From Larkinella bovis (GTDB lineage Bacteria; Bacteroidota; Bacteroidia; Cytophagales; Spirosomataceae): a stretch of DNA of 64,000 bases. A program made the position numbers and the translations under genes. The stretch spans positions 124,001 through 188,000 of the forward strand of contig NZ_JBHSMA010000009.1 in assembly GCF_042655385.1 (NCBI RefSeq). Direction: 5' to 3'. The notes under the pieces are model-generated. The model was given only the letters and a program-made list of their open reading frames with translations. It was not told where the DNA came from and searched no databases. Positions 8,202 through 17,291 of the stretch are shown piece by piece. The stretch's first letter is position 1, and each line of letters starts with the position of its first letter.

Positions 8202-9482
8202 TTACGTCAGATCCCACTTGCTGCGGTACTCGCGCGAGAGGTAGCCGTTGGCCTCCCGATCGTGGACAAATTTTTCCTTGCGCGGATTCCATTCCAGCTT
8301 CCGGCCCAGCCGGTATGAGATCAGGCCGAGGTGCATGGGCATCGTCATCTGCCGGGCGTATTCGAGGTTGGACTCCGGCTGGGTGCGGGCCTTGACGGCA
8401 TCCACAAAATTCTGCTGGTGACCCGGCGACCGCTGAATACTCTTGGCTATTTCTGGAACATCGGTCATCACCACACCGTTAACGGTGATTTCGCGGGAGT
8501 TGTAATCGCAGAGTAAGGTGCCTTTATCGCCCTCAAAATAAGCCCCAATGCCCCGATTGGCCGCGCCCGGCACGTCCGGCGGTACGGAGGTCCAGTGAAG
8601 TTTCAGGCCTTCGAATTCGTAATCAATGCTGATCGACTTGGGAGCGTCGGCGATTCCGTCCGGCGCTTCCCCGGTCGCACTGACGCTTTTCAGGTTTTTC
8701 GGACTGATTGACCACCAGACAATGTCGGCAATGTGGCTCCAGAAATCCTGAAAGACGCCCCCCGAATAATCCAGAAAATAGCGGTACGTAAAATGGCAGC
8801 GCTGGGGCGTATACAGCGAATACGGCGCGGGCCCCAGCCACATGTCCCAGTTCAGGGTAGCGGGTGGCGTCTGGTAGTTGGCCGGTCCCAGATCGGGCGG
8901 CAACCCGGTTTTCCACAACCGCACGGTATGCACCTTGCCGATGGCCCCACCCCGAATCAATTCCACGACGCGGTGATAATTATCCCCGGCATGAATCTGC
9001 GTACCGAGTTGAAATACCCGCTTATGGCGGTTCAGTTGCTTCAGCATTTTTTGCCCTTCGCGCACATCGAACGACAGCGGTTTTTCGCCGTACACGTCTT
9101 TTCCGGCCTGAAAGGCCAGAATCGCCACCTGCGCGTGCCAGTGATCGGGCGTAGCCACGGTTACGGCATCGATGTCTTTCCGGTCCAGAATATGCCGGAA
9201 ATCGCTGTATCCCTGGGATTTCGTCCCCGGATTCAGGTCCGACAAGCGTTTCAGGCTGCTGTTCAGGTGGTCCTGATCCAGATCGCAGAGAGCCACAATC
9301 TCGACTTCGGGTAGTTTGGCAAACCAGCCCATGTGGTTGTTGCCCATGCCGCCCAGGCCGATGTGGGCAATTCGCAAGCGGTCGCTCGGTGCCACTTTCC
9401 GGAGATTCGGCAACAGCGTCAGACCAAGGGCGCCCGCGCTGCTTTGTTTTAAAAATTCACGGCGGTTAAGTAGGTGATTCAT
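8202..9482 (-). CDS. Gfo/Idh/MocA family oxidoreductase with Tat signal
   Basis: 426 residues. The N-terminus carries a twin-arginine motif (NRREFLK) and hydrophobic stretch, so export of the folded, cofactor-loaded enzyme is expected. The Rossmann domain starts around residue 36 with RIAHIGLGGMGNNH; EKPLSFDVREG carries the conserved Lys-Pro of the family; the C-terminal domain contains HAGDNYHRVVELIRGGAIGK and the SYRLGRKLEWN end typical of the Bacteroidota/Planctomycete Tat-exported branch. These enzymes oxidise or epimerise sugars and cyclitols using NAD(P). The substrate cannot be assigned. It ends 15 bases from the DUF4270 stop in convergent orientation. Confidence 0.92.
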   Translation of the reverse strand: MNHLLNRREFLKQSSAGALGLTLLPNLRKVAPSDRLRIAHIGLGGMGNNHMGWFAKLPEVEIVALCDLDQDHLNSSLKRLSDLNPGTKSQGYSDFRHILDRKDIDAVTVATPDHWHAQVAILAFQAGKDVYGEKPLSFDVREGQKMLKQLNRHKRVFQLGTQIHAGDNYHRVVELIRGGAIGKVHTVRLWKTGLPPDLGPANYQTPPATLNWDMWLGPAPYSLYTPQRCHFTYRYFLDYSGGVFQDFWSHIADIVWWSISPKNLKSVSATGEAPDGIADAPKSISIDYEFEGLKLHWTSVPPDVPGAANRGIGAYFEGDKGTLLCDYNSREITVNGVVMTDVPEIAKSIQRSPGHQQNFVDAVKARTQPESNLEYARQMTMPMHLGLISYRLGRKLEWNPRKEKFVHDREANGYLSREYRSKWDLT

Positions 9483-9641
9483 ACGGTAAAAGGGTCAGAA
9501 ATGCAGATTTAAGGTACAAATAAATCAAATTCTGCTCATTAAACTCTTTACAAAAAATTAACCAACCGGGAATCACAGAGTCCGGCGACTTTTCGTTATT
9601 TTACCCATTCATCCGTTCCGATTCAGACCTTCCTCAATTTT

Positions 9642-10739
9642 ATGAACCGACTGTTACTAACCGTCTCCCTGATTTTCCTGCTATCTTCGCTTGCACCCGT
9701 CAACGCCCAGCAAACGCAGAATGTCATTCTGGTCACACTCGACGGGGTTCGCTGGCAGGAGGTTTTCACCGGCGCCGATTCCACGCTGCTCTTCGACCCG
9801 GCCTACTCGCCCGATACGGCCACAGCCCGCAAATTTTTCTGGGCCGCCACCCCCCAGGAACGGCGCAAACAGTTGTTTCCCTTTCTCTGGAATACGGTTT
9901 CCAAAGAAGGCCAACTCTACGGCAACCGACTGAAAGGCAGCAAGGTAAACACCTCCAACCCGTTCTGGTTCAGTTACCCGGGCTACAACGAAATTCTGTC
10001 GGGGTATGCCGATGAACGCATCAAATCGAACGACAAGATTGATAATCCGAATACGACTGTGCTCGAATTTCTGCATAACAAACCGGCTTATAAAGGCCGG
10101 ATTGCCGCATTTTCGTCCTGGGATGTTATTGAAGCCGCCGTGAATGAGACGAAAACCGGCATTTATGCCAGTTCGGGCAATGAACGAATTACCAACCCCA
10201 AAACCGCCACCGACTCGCTGCTCAACAGCATGATGAGTACCATTCCCCCGCAGGTCTGGGACAAAACCGTCCGCAGCGATTTTCTGACGTATTATGCCGC
10301 GAAGAATTATCTGCTGCAAAACCGCCCCCGCGTGCTGTTCATGCAGTTCGACGAAACCGACGGCCTGGCCCATGCCGGCCGGTATGCCGACGATTTGCGC
10401 ATGGTGAACACGGTGGATGCTTTCCTGGCCGATCTGTGGAAAACCCTTCAGCAGATTCCGCAGTATGCCGGGAAAACCACCCTGATCGTGACCACCGACC
10501 ACGGGCGCGGACATACCCCGAAAGCAACCTGGAAAGGGCACGGCACCAAAACGCCGGATTCGTACCAGATGTGGTTTGCCTTCATCGGCCCCGACACCCC
10601 ACCCACCGGCGAACAGACGGGTGGCCCGGTTTTATTCCAGAATCAGCTGGCGGCTACGCTGGCGCGGTTGTTAGGCGAAGATTTTAAATGCGAGCACCCG
10701 GTTGGCCCGCCCGTGACGACGGTTCTAAAACCGTACTAA
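9642..10739 (+). CDS. Alkaline-phosphatase superfamily protein (phosphodiesterase/sulfatase-like)
   Basis: 365 residues with a signal peptide cleaved near VNAQQ. NVILVTLDGVRWQEVFTG gives the first metal-ligand Asp and the Thr nucleophile position; FMQFDETDGLAHAGR and VTTDHGRG give the remaining Asp/His metal ligands of the two-metal site. This matches type I phosphodiesterase/nucleotide pyrophosphatase-like members of the superfamily. It should hydrolyse a phosphate or sulfate ester in the periplasm; the substrate is not readable. It is divergent from the Gfo/Idh gene (159-base shared upstream region) and convergent with the VanZ-like gene. Confidence 0.85.
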   Translation: MNRLLLTVSLIFLLSSLAPVNAQQTQNVILVTLDGVRWQEVFTGADSTLLFDPAYSPDTATARKFFWAATPQERRKQLFPFLWNTVSKEGQLYGNRLKGSKVNTSNPFWFSYPGYNEILSGYADERIKSNDKIDNPNTTVLEFLHNKPAYKGRIAAFSSWDVIEAAVNETKTGIYASSGNERITNPKTATDSLLNSMMSTIPPQVWDKTVRSDFLTYYAAKNYLLQNRPRVLFMQFDETDGLAHAGRYADDLRMVNTVDAFLADLWKTLQQIPQYAGKTTLIVTTDHGRGHTPKATWKGHGTKTPDSYQMWFAFIGPDTPPTGEQTGGPVLFQNQLAATLARLLGEDFKCEHPVGPPVTTVLKPY

Positions 10740-10779
10740 ATGATAAGCCGATTCGGTCGCAGAAGGAGCAGGCAGGAAG

Positions 10780-11127
10780 TTACCCCTGGATAATCCGGCG
10801 CATCAGCGCGACGCTGACCACCAGCCCGAGGGCAATGCCAACCGAGTCCGCTGCGAGATCCAGCCATTCGAAGCTGCGGTTGATGGGCATCACCAACTGG
10901 TAGATTTCGATCAGAAAACCGTAGAGAACCCCAATGACAAAAATCCGGATCGGAGACTTGGAAACTGTTCCCCAAAGCAATCCCCAAAGGCCGAAAATGC
11001 CGACATGAATGAATTTATCGTTGGTGGTCATCTCCGGAGACAGGTAATCGCTGGGCCAGGCACAACCGATAAAAATAGCGATTGTCCACCCAATCGCGGC
11101 CCACTTGATGAGTTGTTTCAGTCGCAT
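10780..11127 (-). CDS. VanZ-like membrane protein
   Basis: 115 residues with about four membrane segments. MTTNDKFIHVGIFGLWGLLWG in the middle and EIYQLVMPINRSFEWLDLAADSVGIALG near the end are the conserved VanZ-like segments. It begins one base after the gldF stop, so it is in the same transcription unit. VanZ-like proteins in Bacteroidota often lie near gcvH and sprA, as here. Function is uncertain; teicoplanin resistance is only known for the Enterococcus namesake. Confidence 0.82.
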   Translation of the reverse strand: MRLKQLIKWAAIGWTIAIFIGCAWPSDYLSPEMTTNDKFIHVGIFGLWGLLWGTVSKSPIRIFVIGVLYGFLIEIYQLVMPINRSFEWLDLAADSVGIALGLVVSVALMRRIIQG

Positions 11128-11128
11128 A

Positions 11129-11863
11129 TCAGCGGGTGAGGGCCGTCATACGCCACTCGGTCAAAAACAAGAATACGGTAATGACACTCATTAGATACAG
11201 GACGTTCCGGGAGTCGATCAGGCCGCGCCCCAGAGCCTGGTATTGCTCATCGAGGGCAAGCCAGGTCAACGGATAAGCCAGCGTTCCCCAAAACGCCAGA
11301 CTCGCCAGCGAACTGATGCCCACGTATAATAAAAAACACAAAAACACGCCGACCACAAACGCTACCACCTGGTTTTCATTGATGGAAGAAGCGAACAGAC
11401 CGACGGCGACAAATACCCCGCCCAGCAGCACCAACCCCACATACGAACCAAAGACCGAAGCGGAATCCACGTTCCCAACCGGATTTCCCAATTGATAAAT
11501 TGTATAATAATACACGAGGGTCGGTAGCAATAACAGGACCACCAGCAGCCAGTTGGCCAAAAATTTTGCCACCACCAACTGCCAGCGTGTCAGCGGTTTG
11601 GTCAGCAGCCATTCGATGGTGCCCGCCCGCACCTCTTCCGCAATGGAACGCATGGTGATGGCCGGGACCAGAAAAAGCATGACGTAGGGAGCCAGCGAAA
11701 AGAAAACACCCAGATCGGCATAGCCGTATTCCAGCAGACTGGTATCCGGAAAAACCCACACCATCAGGCCCACGGCAGTCAGAAAAACCGCCATGATGAC
11801 GTACGCAACCGGTGAGCTAAAAAAACCGTTGATTTCTTTCCGAAAAACCGGGAACATCGCCAT
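11129..11863 (-). CDS. gldF: Gliding-motility ABC transporter permease GldF
   Basis: 244 residues with six predicted membrane segments. The N-terminus FRKEINGFFSSPVAYVIMAVFL and the segment IAEEVRAGTIEWLLTKPLTRWQLVVAKFLANWL match the ABC-2 permease signature of GldF. GldF works with GldA (ATPase) and GldG in Flavobacterium gliding. Here the gene directly downstream is a VanZ-like gene, not gldG, and no gldA or gldG occurs in the window. An 85-base gap separates it from the upstream DUF4199 gene, so it may share that transcript. Confidence 0.88.
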   Translation of the reverse strand: MAMFPVFRKEINGFFSSPVAYVIMAVFLTAVGLMVWVFPDTSLLEYGYADLGVFFSLAPYVMLFLVPAITMRSIAEEVRAGTIEWLLTKPLTRWQLVVAKFLANWLLVVLLLLPTLVYYYTIYQLGNPVGNVDSASVFGSYVGLVLLGGVFVAVGLFASSINENQVVAFVVGVFLCFLLYVGISSLASLAFWGTLAYPLTWLALDEQYQALGRGLIDSRNVLYLMSVITVFLFLTEWRMTALTR

Positions 11864-11948
11864 TCAGTGCAAGCGGTTAGACAAGAGAAAAAGATAATAC
11901 CGATCCGGCCCTGTCCATTCGTAGGTTTTGCCTCACTTGAGCGAAAAC

Positions 11949-12476
11949 TCAGTTTTGAAAATCCGGGAACGTCGGTTTGTTCCGGCGCAGGAAAGCCGCC
12001 ACAACCAGGGCAATCAGCACACCGAAAATAGCGGAAAACAGGACTCCCACCATAAACTGCAATCCGGGACTCTGCAACTTCTCGGTAAACTGCATGGCCT
12101 GGTCGATCTGCTCGTCGGACATACCCCGGCTTTCCAGTTGTTCACGGGCGTTGTCCAGCATTTGCTGGCGAATGGTTGTATCAATGAAGTTGGTGTAAAT
12201 CAGGCTGTAGGTAATCGACACCAGACCCGAAATCACCGATAACAGGGTTCCCAACCCAACGCCCTCGCCGTAACTCATAAAACCGCCGTTCAACGCACGA
12301 TAGTCCCGCATGGCCATAATGGCTACCGCAATGGCAATCACCAGGCTGATCCATTGCATGGACTGGTTGGTAAACAAACCGGCTACATTGATAATGGTGG
12401 TGTAAACCATAAAAATAACACCGGATATCAGACCCCATTTCAGGGCGACACGGGCAAGCGACGGTTTTTCTTCCAT
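11949..12476 (-). CDS. DUF4199 membrane protein (second of a tandem pair)
   Basis: 175 residues with four membrane helices: two N-terminal (about 12-55), a long loop GFMSYGEGVGLGTLLSVISGLVSITYSLIYTNFID that is the DUF4199 hallmark, a charged helical segment with MSDEQIDQAM (about 118-128), and a last helix (about 145-165). It starts four bases after the preceding DUF4199 gene ends, so the two are translationally close paralogues. DUF4199 proteins are common in Bacteroidota and often sit beside dihydroorotase or glycosyltransferase genes; the function is unknown. Confidence 0.85.
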   Translation of the reverse strand: MEEKPSLARVALKWGLISGVIFMVYTTIINVAGLFTNQSMQWISLVIAIAVAIMAMRDYRALNGGFMSYGEGVGLGTLLSVISGLVSITYSLIYTNFIDTTIRQQMLDNAREQLESRGMSDEQIDQAMQFTEKLQSPGLQFMVGVLFSAIFGVLIALVVAAFLRRNKPTFPDFQN

Positions 12477-12480
12477 GTTG

Positions 12481-13074
12481 TTAAGAGTTGGAGGTTTTAG
12501 AACGGTTGGGAGCGTCGGATGACGGATTGTACAAACTATAATCCTGTTTCCTGAAAAGTAACGAAATGATCAGAACCGGCAAAACCGCCAGTACGGTTTT
12601 CTTGCTAATTTCGTCGCCCACCAGCGTTTCGGGCGTAATCTGGTCGATATTCTTGAGGGCCTTCGCGTATTCTGCCTGCCCCAGGGTTTCGATCAATCGT
12701 CCCTTCGTCGAAATCAGTAACTGCCGCAGATCGTCCAGATACCGGGTAAACACCTCGGGGTCAATGTATTTCACAAACAGATAAATCAACCAGGCGGTCA
12801 GCAGGGCACCCACTGTATTGACGATATAACAGATGGTCAGGGCCTCCCACAAATGCAGAAAACCGTGCCCGATGTATTTGCGGTAATACCAGACCGCCGT
12901 GACCATCATGATGATCTGAAAACCGAAATCCGGTACCCGAATATTGCCAAGCGGCACAACTCCAATGGCATACAGCGCCAGAAAATAGAGAAAGCAAAGG
13001 AGCCCCGCCAGCAATCCGAAGAAAACCGGGAGTTTCAGCAGGGGGTGGTTAAAGTACGAAATAAAGTGTTTCAC
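12481..13074 (-). CDS. DUF4199 membrane protein (first of a tandem pair)
   Basis: 197 residues starting at GTG 13074, which overlaps the pyrC stop by one base (TAGTG), a sign of translational coupling. It has membrane helices around residues 12-35, 48-65, 75-100 and 160-178, with GFLHLWEALTICYIVNTVGALLTAWLIYLFV as the central DUF4199-like portion and a hydrophilic Ser-rich C-terminal tail. More divergent from the family core than its neighbour. Function unknown; heterodimerisation of the two DUF4199 proteins is a reasonable guess. Confidence 0.78.
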   Translation of the reverse strand: MKHFISYFNHPLLKLPVFFGLLAGLLCFLYFLALYAIGVVPLGNIRVPDFGFQIIMMVTAVWYYRKYIGHGFLHLWEALTICYIVNTVGALLTAWLIYLFVKYIDPEVFTRYLDDLRQLLISTKGRLIETLGQAEYAKALKNIDQITPETLVGDEISKKTVLAVLPVLIISLLFRKQDYSLYNPSSDAPNRSKTSNS

Positions 13075-14396
13075 TAAGTTGATAGATGGCTAATCTGGCC
13101 TTTGTTAATAATCCATAACGCTTTCCCCCGCAAGGTCTTGCCCAAAAAGGGTGAGTTTTTTGAGCGGGATACCGTCCGTTCGTACGTCCACTCCTGCTCC
13201 GGATCGAACAGCGTCAGTGTAGCAGGTTGATTCTCCTCAATGGTCAGGGCCGGGAACCGCACAATCCGACGAGGATTCACGGTCAGTTTAGCAATCAACT
13301 GGTCCAGCGGCAAGGTATCGAAATGGGTCCGAACCACGCTGAAAACCGTTTCCAGGCCAATGATTCCAAACTCGGCATGATCGAATTCGATGTTCTTGCT
13401 TTCGTCGTCCTGCGGGTTGTGATCCGACACAATGGCGTCGATCGTTCCGTCGGTCAGCCCGGCTTTCAGGGCGTCCACATCCGTTGCCAACCGGAACGGC
13501 GGATTTACTTTCAGGTTCGTGTCAAAACCCATCAGGGCGGTGTCGTCGAACGCCAGCTGGTGGGCTGCGATATCGCAACTCACCGGCAACCCCTGCTGTT
13601 TCGCCCGCCGAATCAATTCCACCGACCGCGCCGTCGAGATCGTCGAGAAATGCAAAACCGCCCCTTCCGTCTCCCCGGTGTTTCGTCCGGAACCGGTCTG
13701 TGGATACACGTATTCCAGCAGCCGCAGATCGCGCTCAATCAGCATTTCTTCGGCCATCGCGGGCATGCCTTTCAGCCCCAGCAGCGTACTGGAAAGCCCT
13801 TCGTTCATTTGCCCGAAATGAGTCAGATTGATTTCTTCCGGCCGGTTCATCAGCAAACCGTTGAAGGGTTGCAGGTATTGCAGGGTTTTCAGCAGCAGGT
13901 CGGGATTCATCAGCGGGTGTTCGCCGTCGGAAAACGCCACCGCCCCGGCATGATGCAGGTCGATCATGTCCGTAAAATCGTTGCCTTCCGTTCGTTTGGT
14001 AATGGCCGCAATCGGGTGCACCGTCACGGGTTGGCCGACCGTCATCTGCCGGACATAACCAAGCGTATCTTTTGAGTCGAGGGCCGGTTTGGTCGTGGGC
14101 AAGACCGCAATATCCGTAAAACCGCCCCGGCTGGCGGCCCGGCAAACCGTCGTCAGGTCCTCCTTGTGTTCGTCCCCCGGGTCTTTGGCCGACACCCGCA
14201 AATCGAACCAGCCCGGCGAAAGGCACAGGCCTTCCTGTTCGATGATCTGGAGTGAATTCTCCGAGTCGCTCGAATCGACGGCGAGCGACTCGCCAATCTG
14301 GCGGATCAAACCATTTTCAATGAGAACGTCACGAACCTGTCCATTAAAGGGCGACTGAACGTCTACGATTCGGGCGGCACGGATGAGTAGTTTCAT
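13074..14396 (-). CDS. pyrC: Dihydroorotase-family amidohydrolase
   Basis: 440 residues from the ATG at 14396; an upstream in-frame start at 14486 would add 30 Pro/Gly-rich residues and overlap the gcvH terminator, so the internal start is preferred. The amidohydrolase barrel is seen in GLCLSPGWFDLRVSAKDPG (metal-1 region, about residue 60), HPIAAITKRTEG, and DAIVSDHNPQDDESK (catalytic Asp). The usual H-x-H after the first strand is DLRV here rather than HxH, so this looks like the inactive-type or divergent class I dihydroorotase (PyrC'/multifunctional) common in Bacteroidota. Pathway: pyrimidine synthesis, carbamoyl-aspartate to dihydroorotate, if active. Confidence 0.82.
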   Translation of the reverse strand: MKLLIRAARIVDVQSPFNGQVRDVLIENGLIRQIGESLAVDSSDSENSLQIIEQEGLCLSPGWFDLRVSAKDPGDEHKEDLTTVCRAASRGGFTDIAVLPTTKPALDSKDTLGYVRQMTVGQPVTVHPIAAITKRTEGNDFTDMIDLHHAGAVAFSDGEHPLMNPDLLLKTLQYLQPFNGLLMNRPEEINLTHFGQMNEGLSSTLLGLKGMPAMAEEMLIERDLRLLEYVYPQTGSGRNTGETEGAVLHFSTISTARSVELIRRAKQQGLPVSCDIAAHQLAFDDTALMGFDTNLKVNPPFRLATDVDALKAGLTDGTIDAIVSDHNPQDDESKNIEFDHAEFGIIGLETVFSVVRTHFDTLPLDQLIAKLTVNPRRIVRFPALTIEENQPATLTLFDPEQEWTYERTVSRSKNSPFLGKTLRGKALWIINKGQISHLST

Positions 14397-14451
14397 GGGT
14401 ATAATAGCTCCGCCAGCAAACGGTTGGCCGCAGCCCGGCGGTCGGAAATGC

Positions 14452-14476
14452 AAAAAAAAAGCCCCGGCTGGAGCTT
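14452..14476 (-). terminator. Rho-independent terminator after gcvH
   Basis: On the minus strand a short stem (AGCTCC/GGGGCT, with one G-U pair) around the loop AGCC is followed by a run of nine T. It lies 19 bases after the gcvH stop and before the pyrC start, so pyrC probably has its own promoter. Confidence 0.7.
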
Positions 14477-14494
14477 CCTGATTCATTCGGTGCG

Positions 14495-14875
14495 TCAGGC
14501 ACCCACCAAATCTTTATAGGCGTCGGCTGATAGCAGGTCATCGGCATCCGTTCCGTCGGTCACTTTCAGACGAATGATCCAACCCCGGCCATATGGATCA
14601 TCATTGACCAGTTCGGGCGATTTTTCAACCTCGGGATTGATTTCCAGTACTTCACCCGCCAGGGGCAAAAACAGATCCGATACGGTTTTAACCGCTTCGA
14701 TCGAACCGAAAATATCTCCCTTGGCCAGACTCTGACCGACGCTGGTAATGTCCACAAAAACAATATCACCCAACTCACTCTGGGCGAAATCCGTAATACC
14801 GACAACGGCGGTATCGCCCTCGATGCGAACCCATTCGTGATCTTGTGTATACTTTAATTCTCCGGGAAAATTCAT
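14495..14875 (-). CDS. gcvH: Glycine cleavage system H protein
   Basis: 126 residues, the normal length. YTQDHEWV near the N-terminus and the lipoylation segment GSIEAVKTVSDLFLP with the acceptor Lys around residue 63 define GcvH; PYGRGWIIRLK is the conserved C-terminal strand. The lipoyl arm shuttles the methylamine group from P protein (glycine decarboxylase) to T protein. The P, T and L genes are not in the window. Location near sprA and a VanZ-like gene follows a neighbourhood seen in other Bacteroidota. Confidence 0.96.
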   Translation of the reverse strand: MNFPGELKYTQDHEWVRIEGDTAVVGITDFAQSELGDIVFVDITSVGQSLAKGDIFGSIEAVKTVSDLFLPLAGEVLEINPEVEKSPELVNDDPYGRGWIIRLKVTDGTDADDLLSADAYKDLVGA

Positions 14876-14953
14876 ACGGACGGTTGATTTTTGCGCTGCA
14901 ATTTACACTGATAAAACGGTTTTGCCAAACCTTCCGCCCGGCCTTTGTTTGCA

Positions 14954-17083
14954 TCACGGCAGCGCAAAGGCCACGTAGCGATCGCCCGAGTGCGTTTTCA
15001 ATTTGCCACCTCCGCAGGCAATCACCACATACTGTTTTCCACGCACCGAATAGACCGCCGGCGTAGCAAAACCGGGGGCCGGGAGTTGGGTTTCCCAGAG
15101 CAGTTTCCCCGTCTGGCGGTCCAGCACCCGGAATTTGGCGTCGGGCGTTGCCGCAATGAACAGCAACCCGCTGGCCGTGACCACCGGCCCACCGTAGTTG
15201 TCGGTTCCCGTCGGTGGAAGCCCCTGCCGGGTCAACGCCGGAAATTCCCCCAGCGGAATCTGCCAGCGGTGATCGCCGGTATTCAGGTCGATGGCCGTCA
15301 GCGTCCCCCAGGGCGGGCGGCTCACCGGGTACCCGTTCCGGTCGTACCAGCGGTTATAACCCGTGTGCTGATACGGCAACCAGGTGCGTGCCGGGGTCGT
15401 CGCGACCACCTGCTGAGCTCTTTTTTTCCCCGCAATGAAATCCACAATTGCCGTCCGCTCCGCCACCGACAGGTGCGAAAACGCGGGCATCATGCCCCGT
15501 CCTTTCAGCAGCAACTGGTGAATGGCCTCCGGTTTCATGCGGTCGGCAATGGCCAGCAGCGACGGATACGCCCCGCTATGATCCCCCCGGCGATCGGGGC
15601 CGTGGCAGGCACCACAATTCGTTGCGTATAGTTTTTCCGCGCTACTCACCGCCGTGGGTTTGGGCGCATCGACCAGCGTAGTATACACCGGAATTTCTTT
15701 GGCCGGCACGTACAGAATGCCCTGCGGATCAACAGCGGCTCCGCCCCATTGCGCCCCGCCATCGGTTCCCGGAAAAAAAATGGTTCGCTGCCGGCCTACC
15801 GGATAATACGGCGTTCCGGTCCGGCTGGCCCGCAGTTCGCGCACGATATCGTCCCGATCCGCGACGGTTTCGTTCAGGTCTTTTTCGGTAAAAGTCTGCC
15901 GCGTAAACGGGGCCGGTTTGAGCGGAATGGGCTGGGTTGGGTACGCTTGTTCGCCGGGCATATCGGAGGCCGGAAACGGTTTTTCCTCCACCGGAAACAG
16001 TGGTTTTCCGGTCACCCGGTCAAAGACAAAAACCTGCCCCTGTTTGGTCACCTGCGCCACCGCGTCGATCCTGCGGGGCCGACCATCCGGGCCAGGTTGC
16101 ACCACCGTCAGCAAATTCGGCGGAGCGGGCGGATCACGGTCCCAGATATCGTGGTGGACCAGTTGAAAATGCCAGATGCGCCGGCCCGTTCGGGCGTCGA
16201 GCGCCAGCAGGCAATTGGCAAACAGGTTCGCACCGGGCCGGTTGCCGCCGTAAAAATCAAAAGCCGCCGAACCCGTGGGCGCATACACGATGCCCCGCTG
16301 CCGGTCGAGGGCCATACCCATCCAGTTATTGGCTCCCCCGACATTCAAATAACCGTCCTTCGGCCAGGTGTTATAGCCATATTCGCCCGGTTCGGGAATC
16401 GTCCGGAAGGTCCAGACCCGCTGGCCCGTGCGAACGTCATACGCCCGAATATCCCCTTTTAAAGCGGTTGGCCCTTCCGAAACCCGGACGCCGACAATGA
16501 TCCGGTTTTCAAACACCACGCCCGGCGTGTTGGCGATCACGTAATCATCCGCCCCAGCTCGTTCCAGGCCGGTTCGCAGGTTGATTTTGCCGCCCTGCCC
16601 AAAGGTCGGCACCGGTTTTCCGGTTTTCGCATCCAGCGCGTAGAGCAGGTGGCCAAACGCGAAGAAAATCCGTTTGCTGGTGCCGTCAGTCCAGTACGTC
16701 ACGCCCCGGCTGGTCATTTTAAACGTCGTGTCGTCCAAGGCGGTTTTCCACCGTTCCCGACCGGTAGCCGCGTCCAGCGCAAACGCCTGCGAACCCGCCG
16801 ACACCCCGTACAAAATGCCGTCGATCACAATCGGGTTGCATTGCATCTGGGTCTGATTGCGGACTGAATCGACACCCCCGGATGCGTATTCCCACACCCT
16901 GGTCAGTTGCCCGACATTGTCGGCCGTTAGCTGGCTCAGCGGGGAGAAATGACTTTGGGCAGCATCGCCGTTGTATTCCCGCCAGTCGGTATCGGGTACG
17001 CCCTGAAACGCCGTGGTCAGGAGCAAAATCGCCAACAAAACAAAGAGGCCGGCCGGGAGCAGGGTCGCGAAACGTCGGGGCAT
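14954..17083 (-). CDS. PQQ-dependent (quinoprotein) dehydrogenase with embedded cytochrome c domain
   Basis: About 709 residues from ATG 17083 (a start at 17158 would add 25 residues ahead of the hydrophobic N-terminal anchor LLPAGLFVLLAILLLTT). The propeller runs from DWREYNGDAAQSHFSPL onward, with repeated ALDAxTGRxxW/H motifs. A c-type haem domain is inserted before the final blades: CGACH at about residues 490-494 and a likely Met ligand in GRGMMPAF. After it the propeller resumes with GTLTAIDLNTGDHRWQIPLGE and closes with GKQYVVIACGGG. The enzyme should oxidise a sugar or alcohol in the periplasm and pass electrons intramolecularly to haem. The layout resembles Bacteroidota glucose-dehydrogenase-like quinoproteins; the substrate is inferred. 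Confidence 0.9.
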   Translation of the reverse strand: MPRRFATLLPAGLFVLLAILLLTTAFQGVPDTDWREYNGDAAQSHFSPLSQLTADNVGQLTRVWEYASGGVDSVRNQTQMQCNPIVIDGILYGVSAGSQAFALDAATGRERWKTALDDTTFKMTSRGVTYWTDGTSKRIFFAFGHLLYALDAKTGKPVPTFGQGGKINLRTGLERAGADDYVIANTPGVVFENRIIVGVRVSEGPTALKGDIRAYDVRTGQRVWTFRTIPEPGEYGYNTWPKDGYLNVGGANNWMGMALDRQRGIVYAPTGSAAFDFYGGNRPGANLFANCLLALDARTGRRIWHFQLVHHDIWDRDPPAPPNLLTVVQPGPDGRPRRIDAVAQVTKQGQVFVFDRVTGKPLFPVEEKPFPASDMPGEQAYPTQPIPLKPAPFTRQTFTEKDLNETVADRDDIVRELRASRTGTPYYPVGRQRTIFFPGTDGGAQWGGAAVDPQGILYVPAKEIPVYTTLVDAPKPTAVSSAEKLYATNCGACHGPDRRGDHSGAYPSLLAIADRMKPEAIHQLLLKGRGMMPAFSHLSVAERTAIVDFIAGKKRAQQVVATTPARTWLPYQHTGYNRWYDRNGYPVSRPPWGTLTAIDLNTGDHRWQIPLGEFPALTRQGLPPTGTDNYGGPVVTASGLLFIAATPDAKFRVLDRQTGKLLWETQLPAPGFATPAVYSVRGKQYVVIACGGGKLKTHSGDRYVAFALP

Positions 17084-17291
17084 CGGTTTTCTTTTTAAAC
17101 GATTCGATCTGACTGTGTTAAAGACGGATTCCGGCGTATAAATACTGTCTGTAGCCATTAATTAAAAAAACGGCCACCGGCCCCATGCCGAATCAGCTTC
17201 TTTTTCTATCTTACCAATCCGTTCACTTTTACCGTGAGAACCGTGGAAAGAGCCCGGCTGTCTATTCCAAACTAATCCTTATTTCGTTTAC

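Noticed and set aside
9681..10541. A 286-codon minus-strand frame opposite the phosphatase-like gene
   Set aside because: Shadow of the alkaline-phosphatase-superfamily gene; no motifs.
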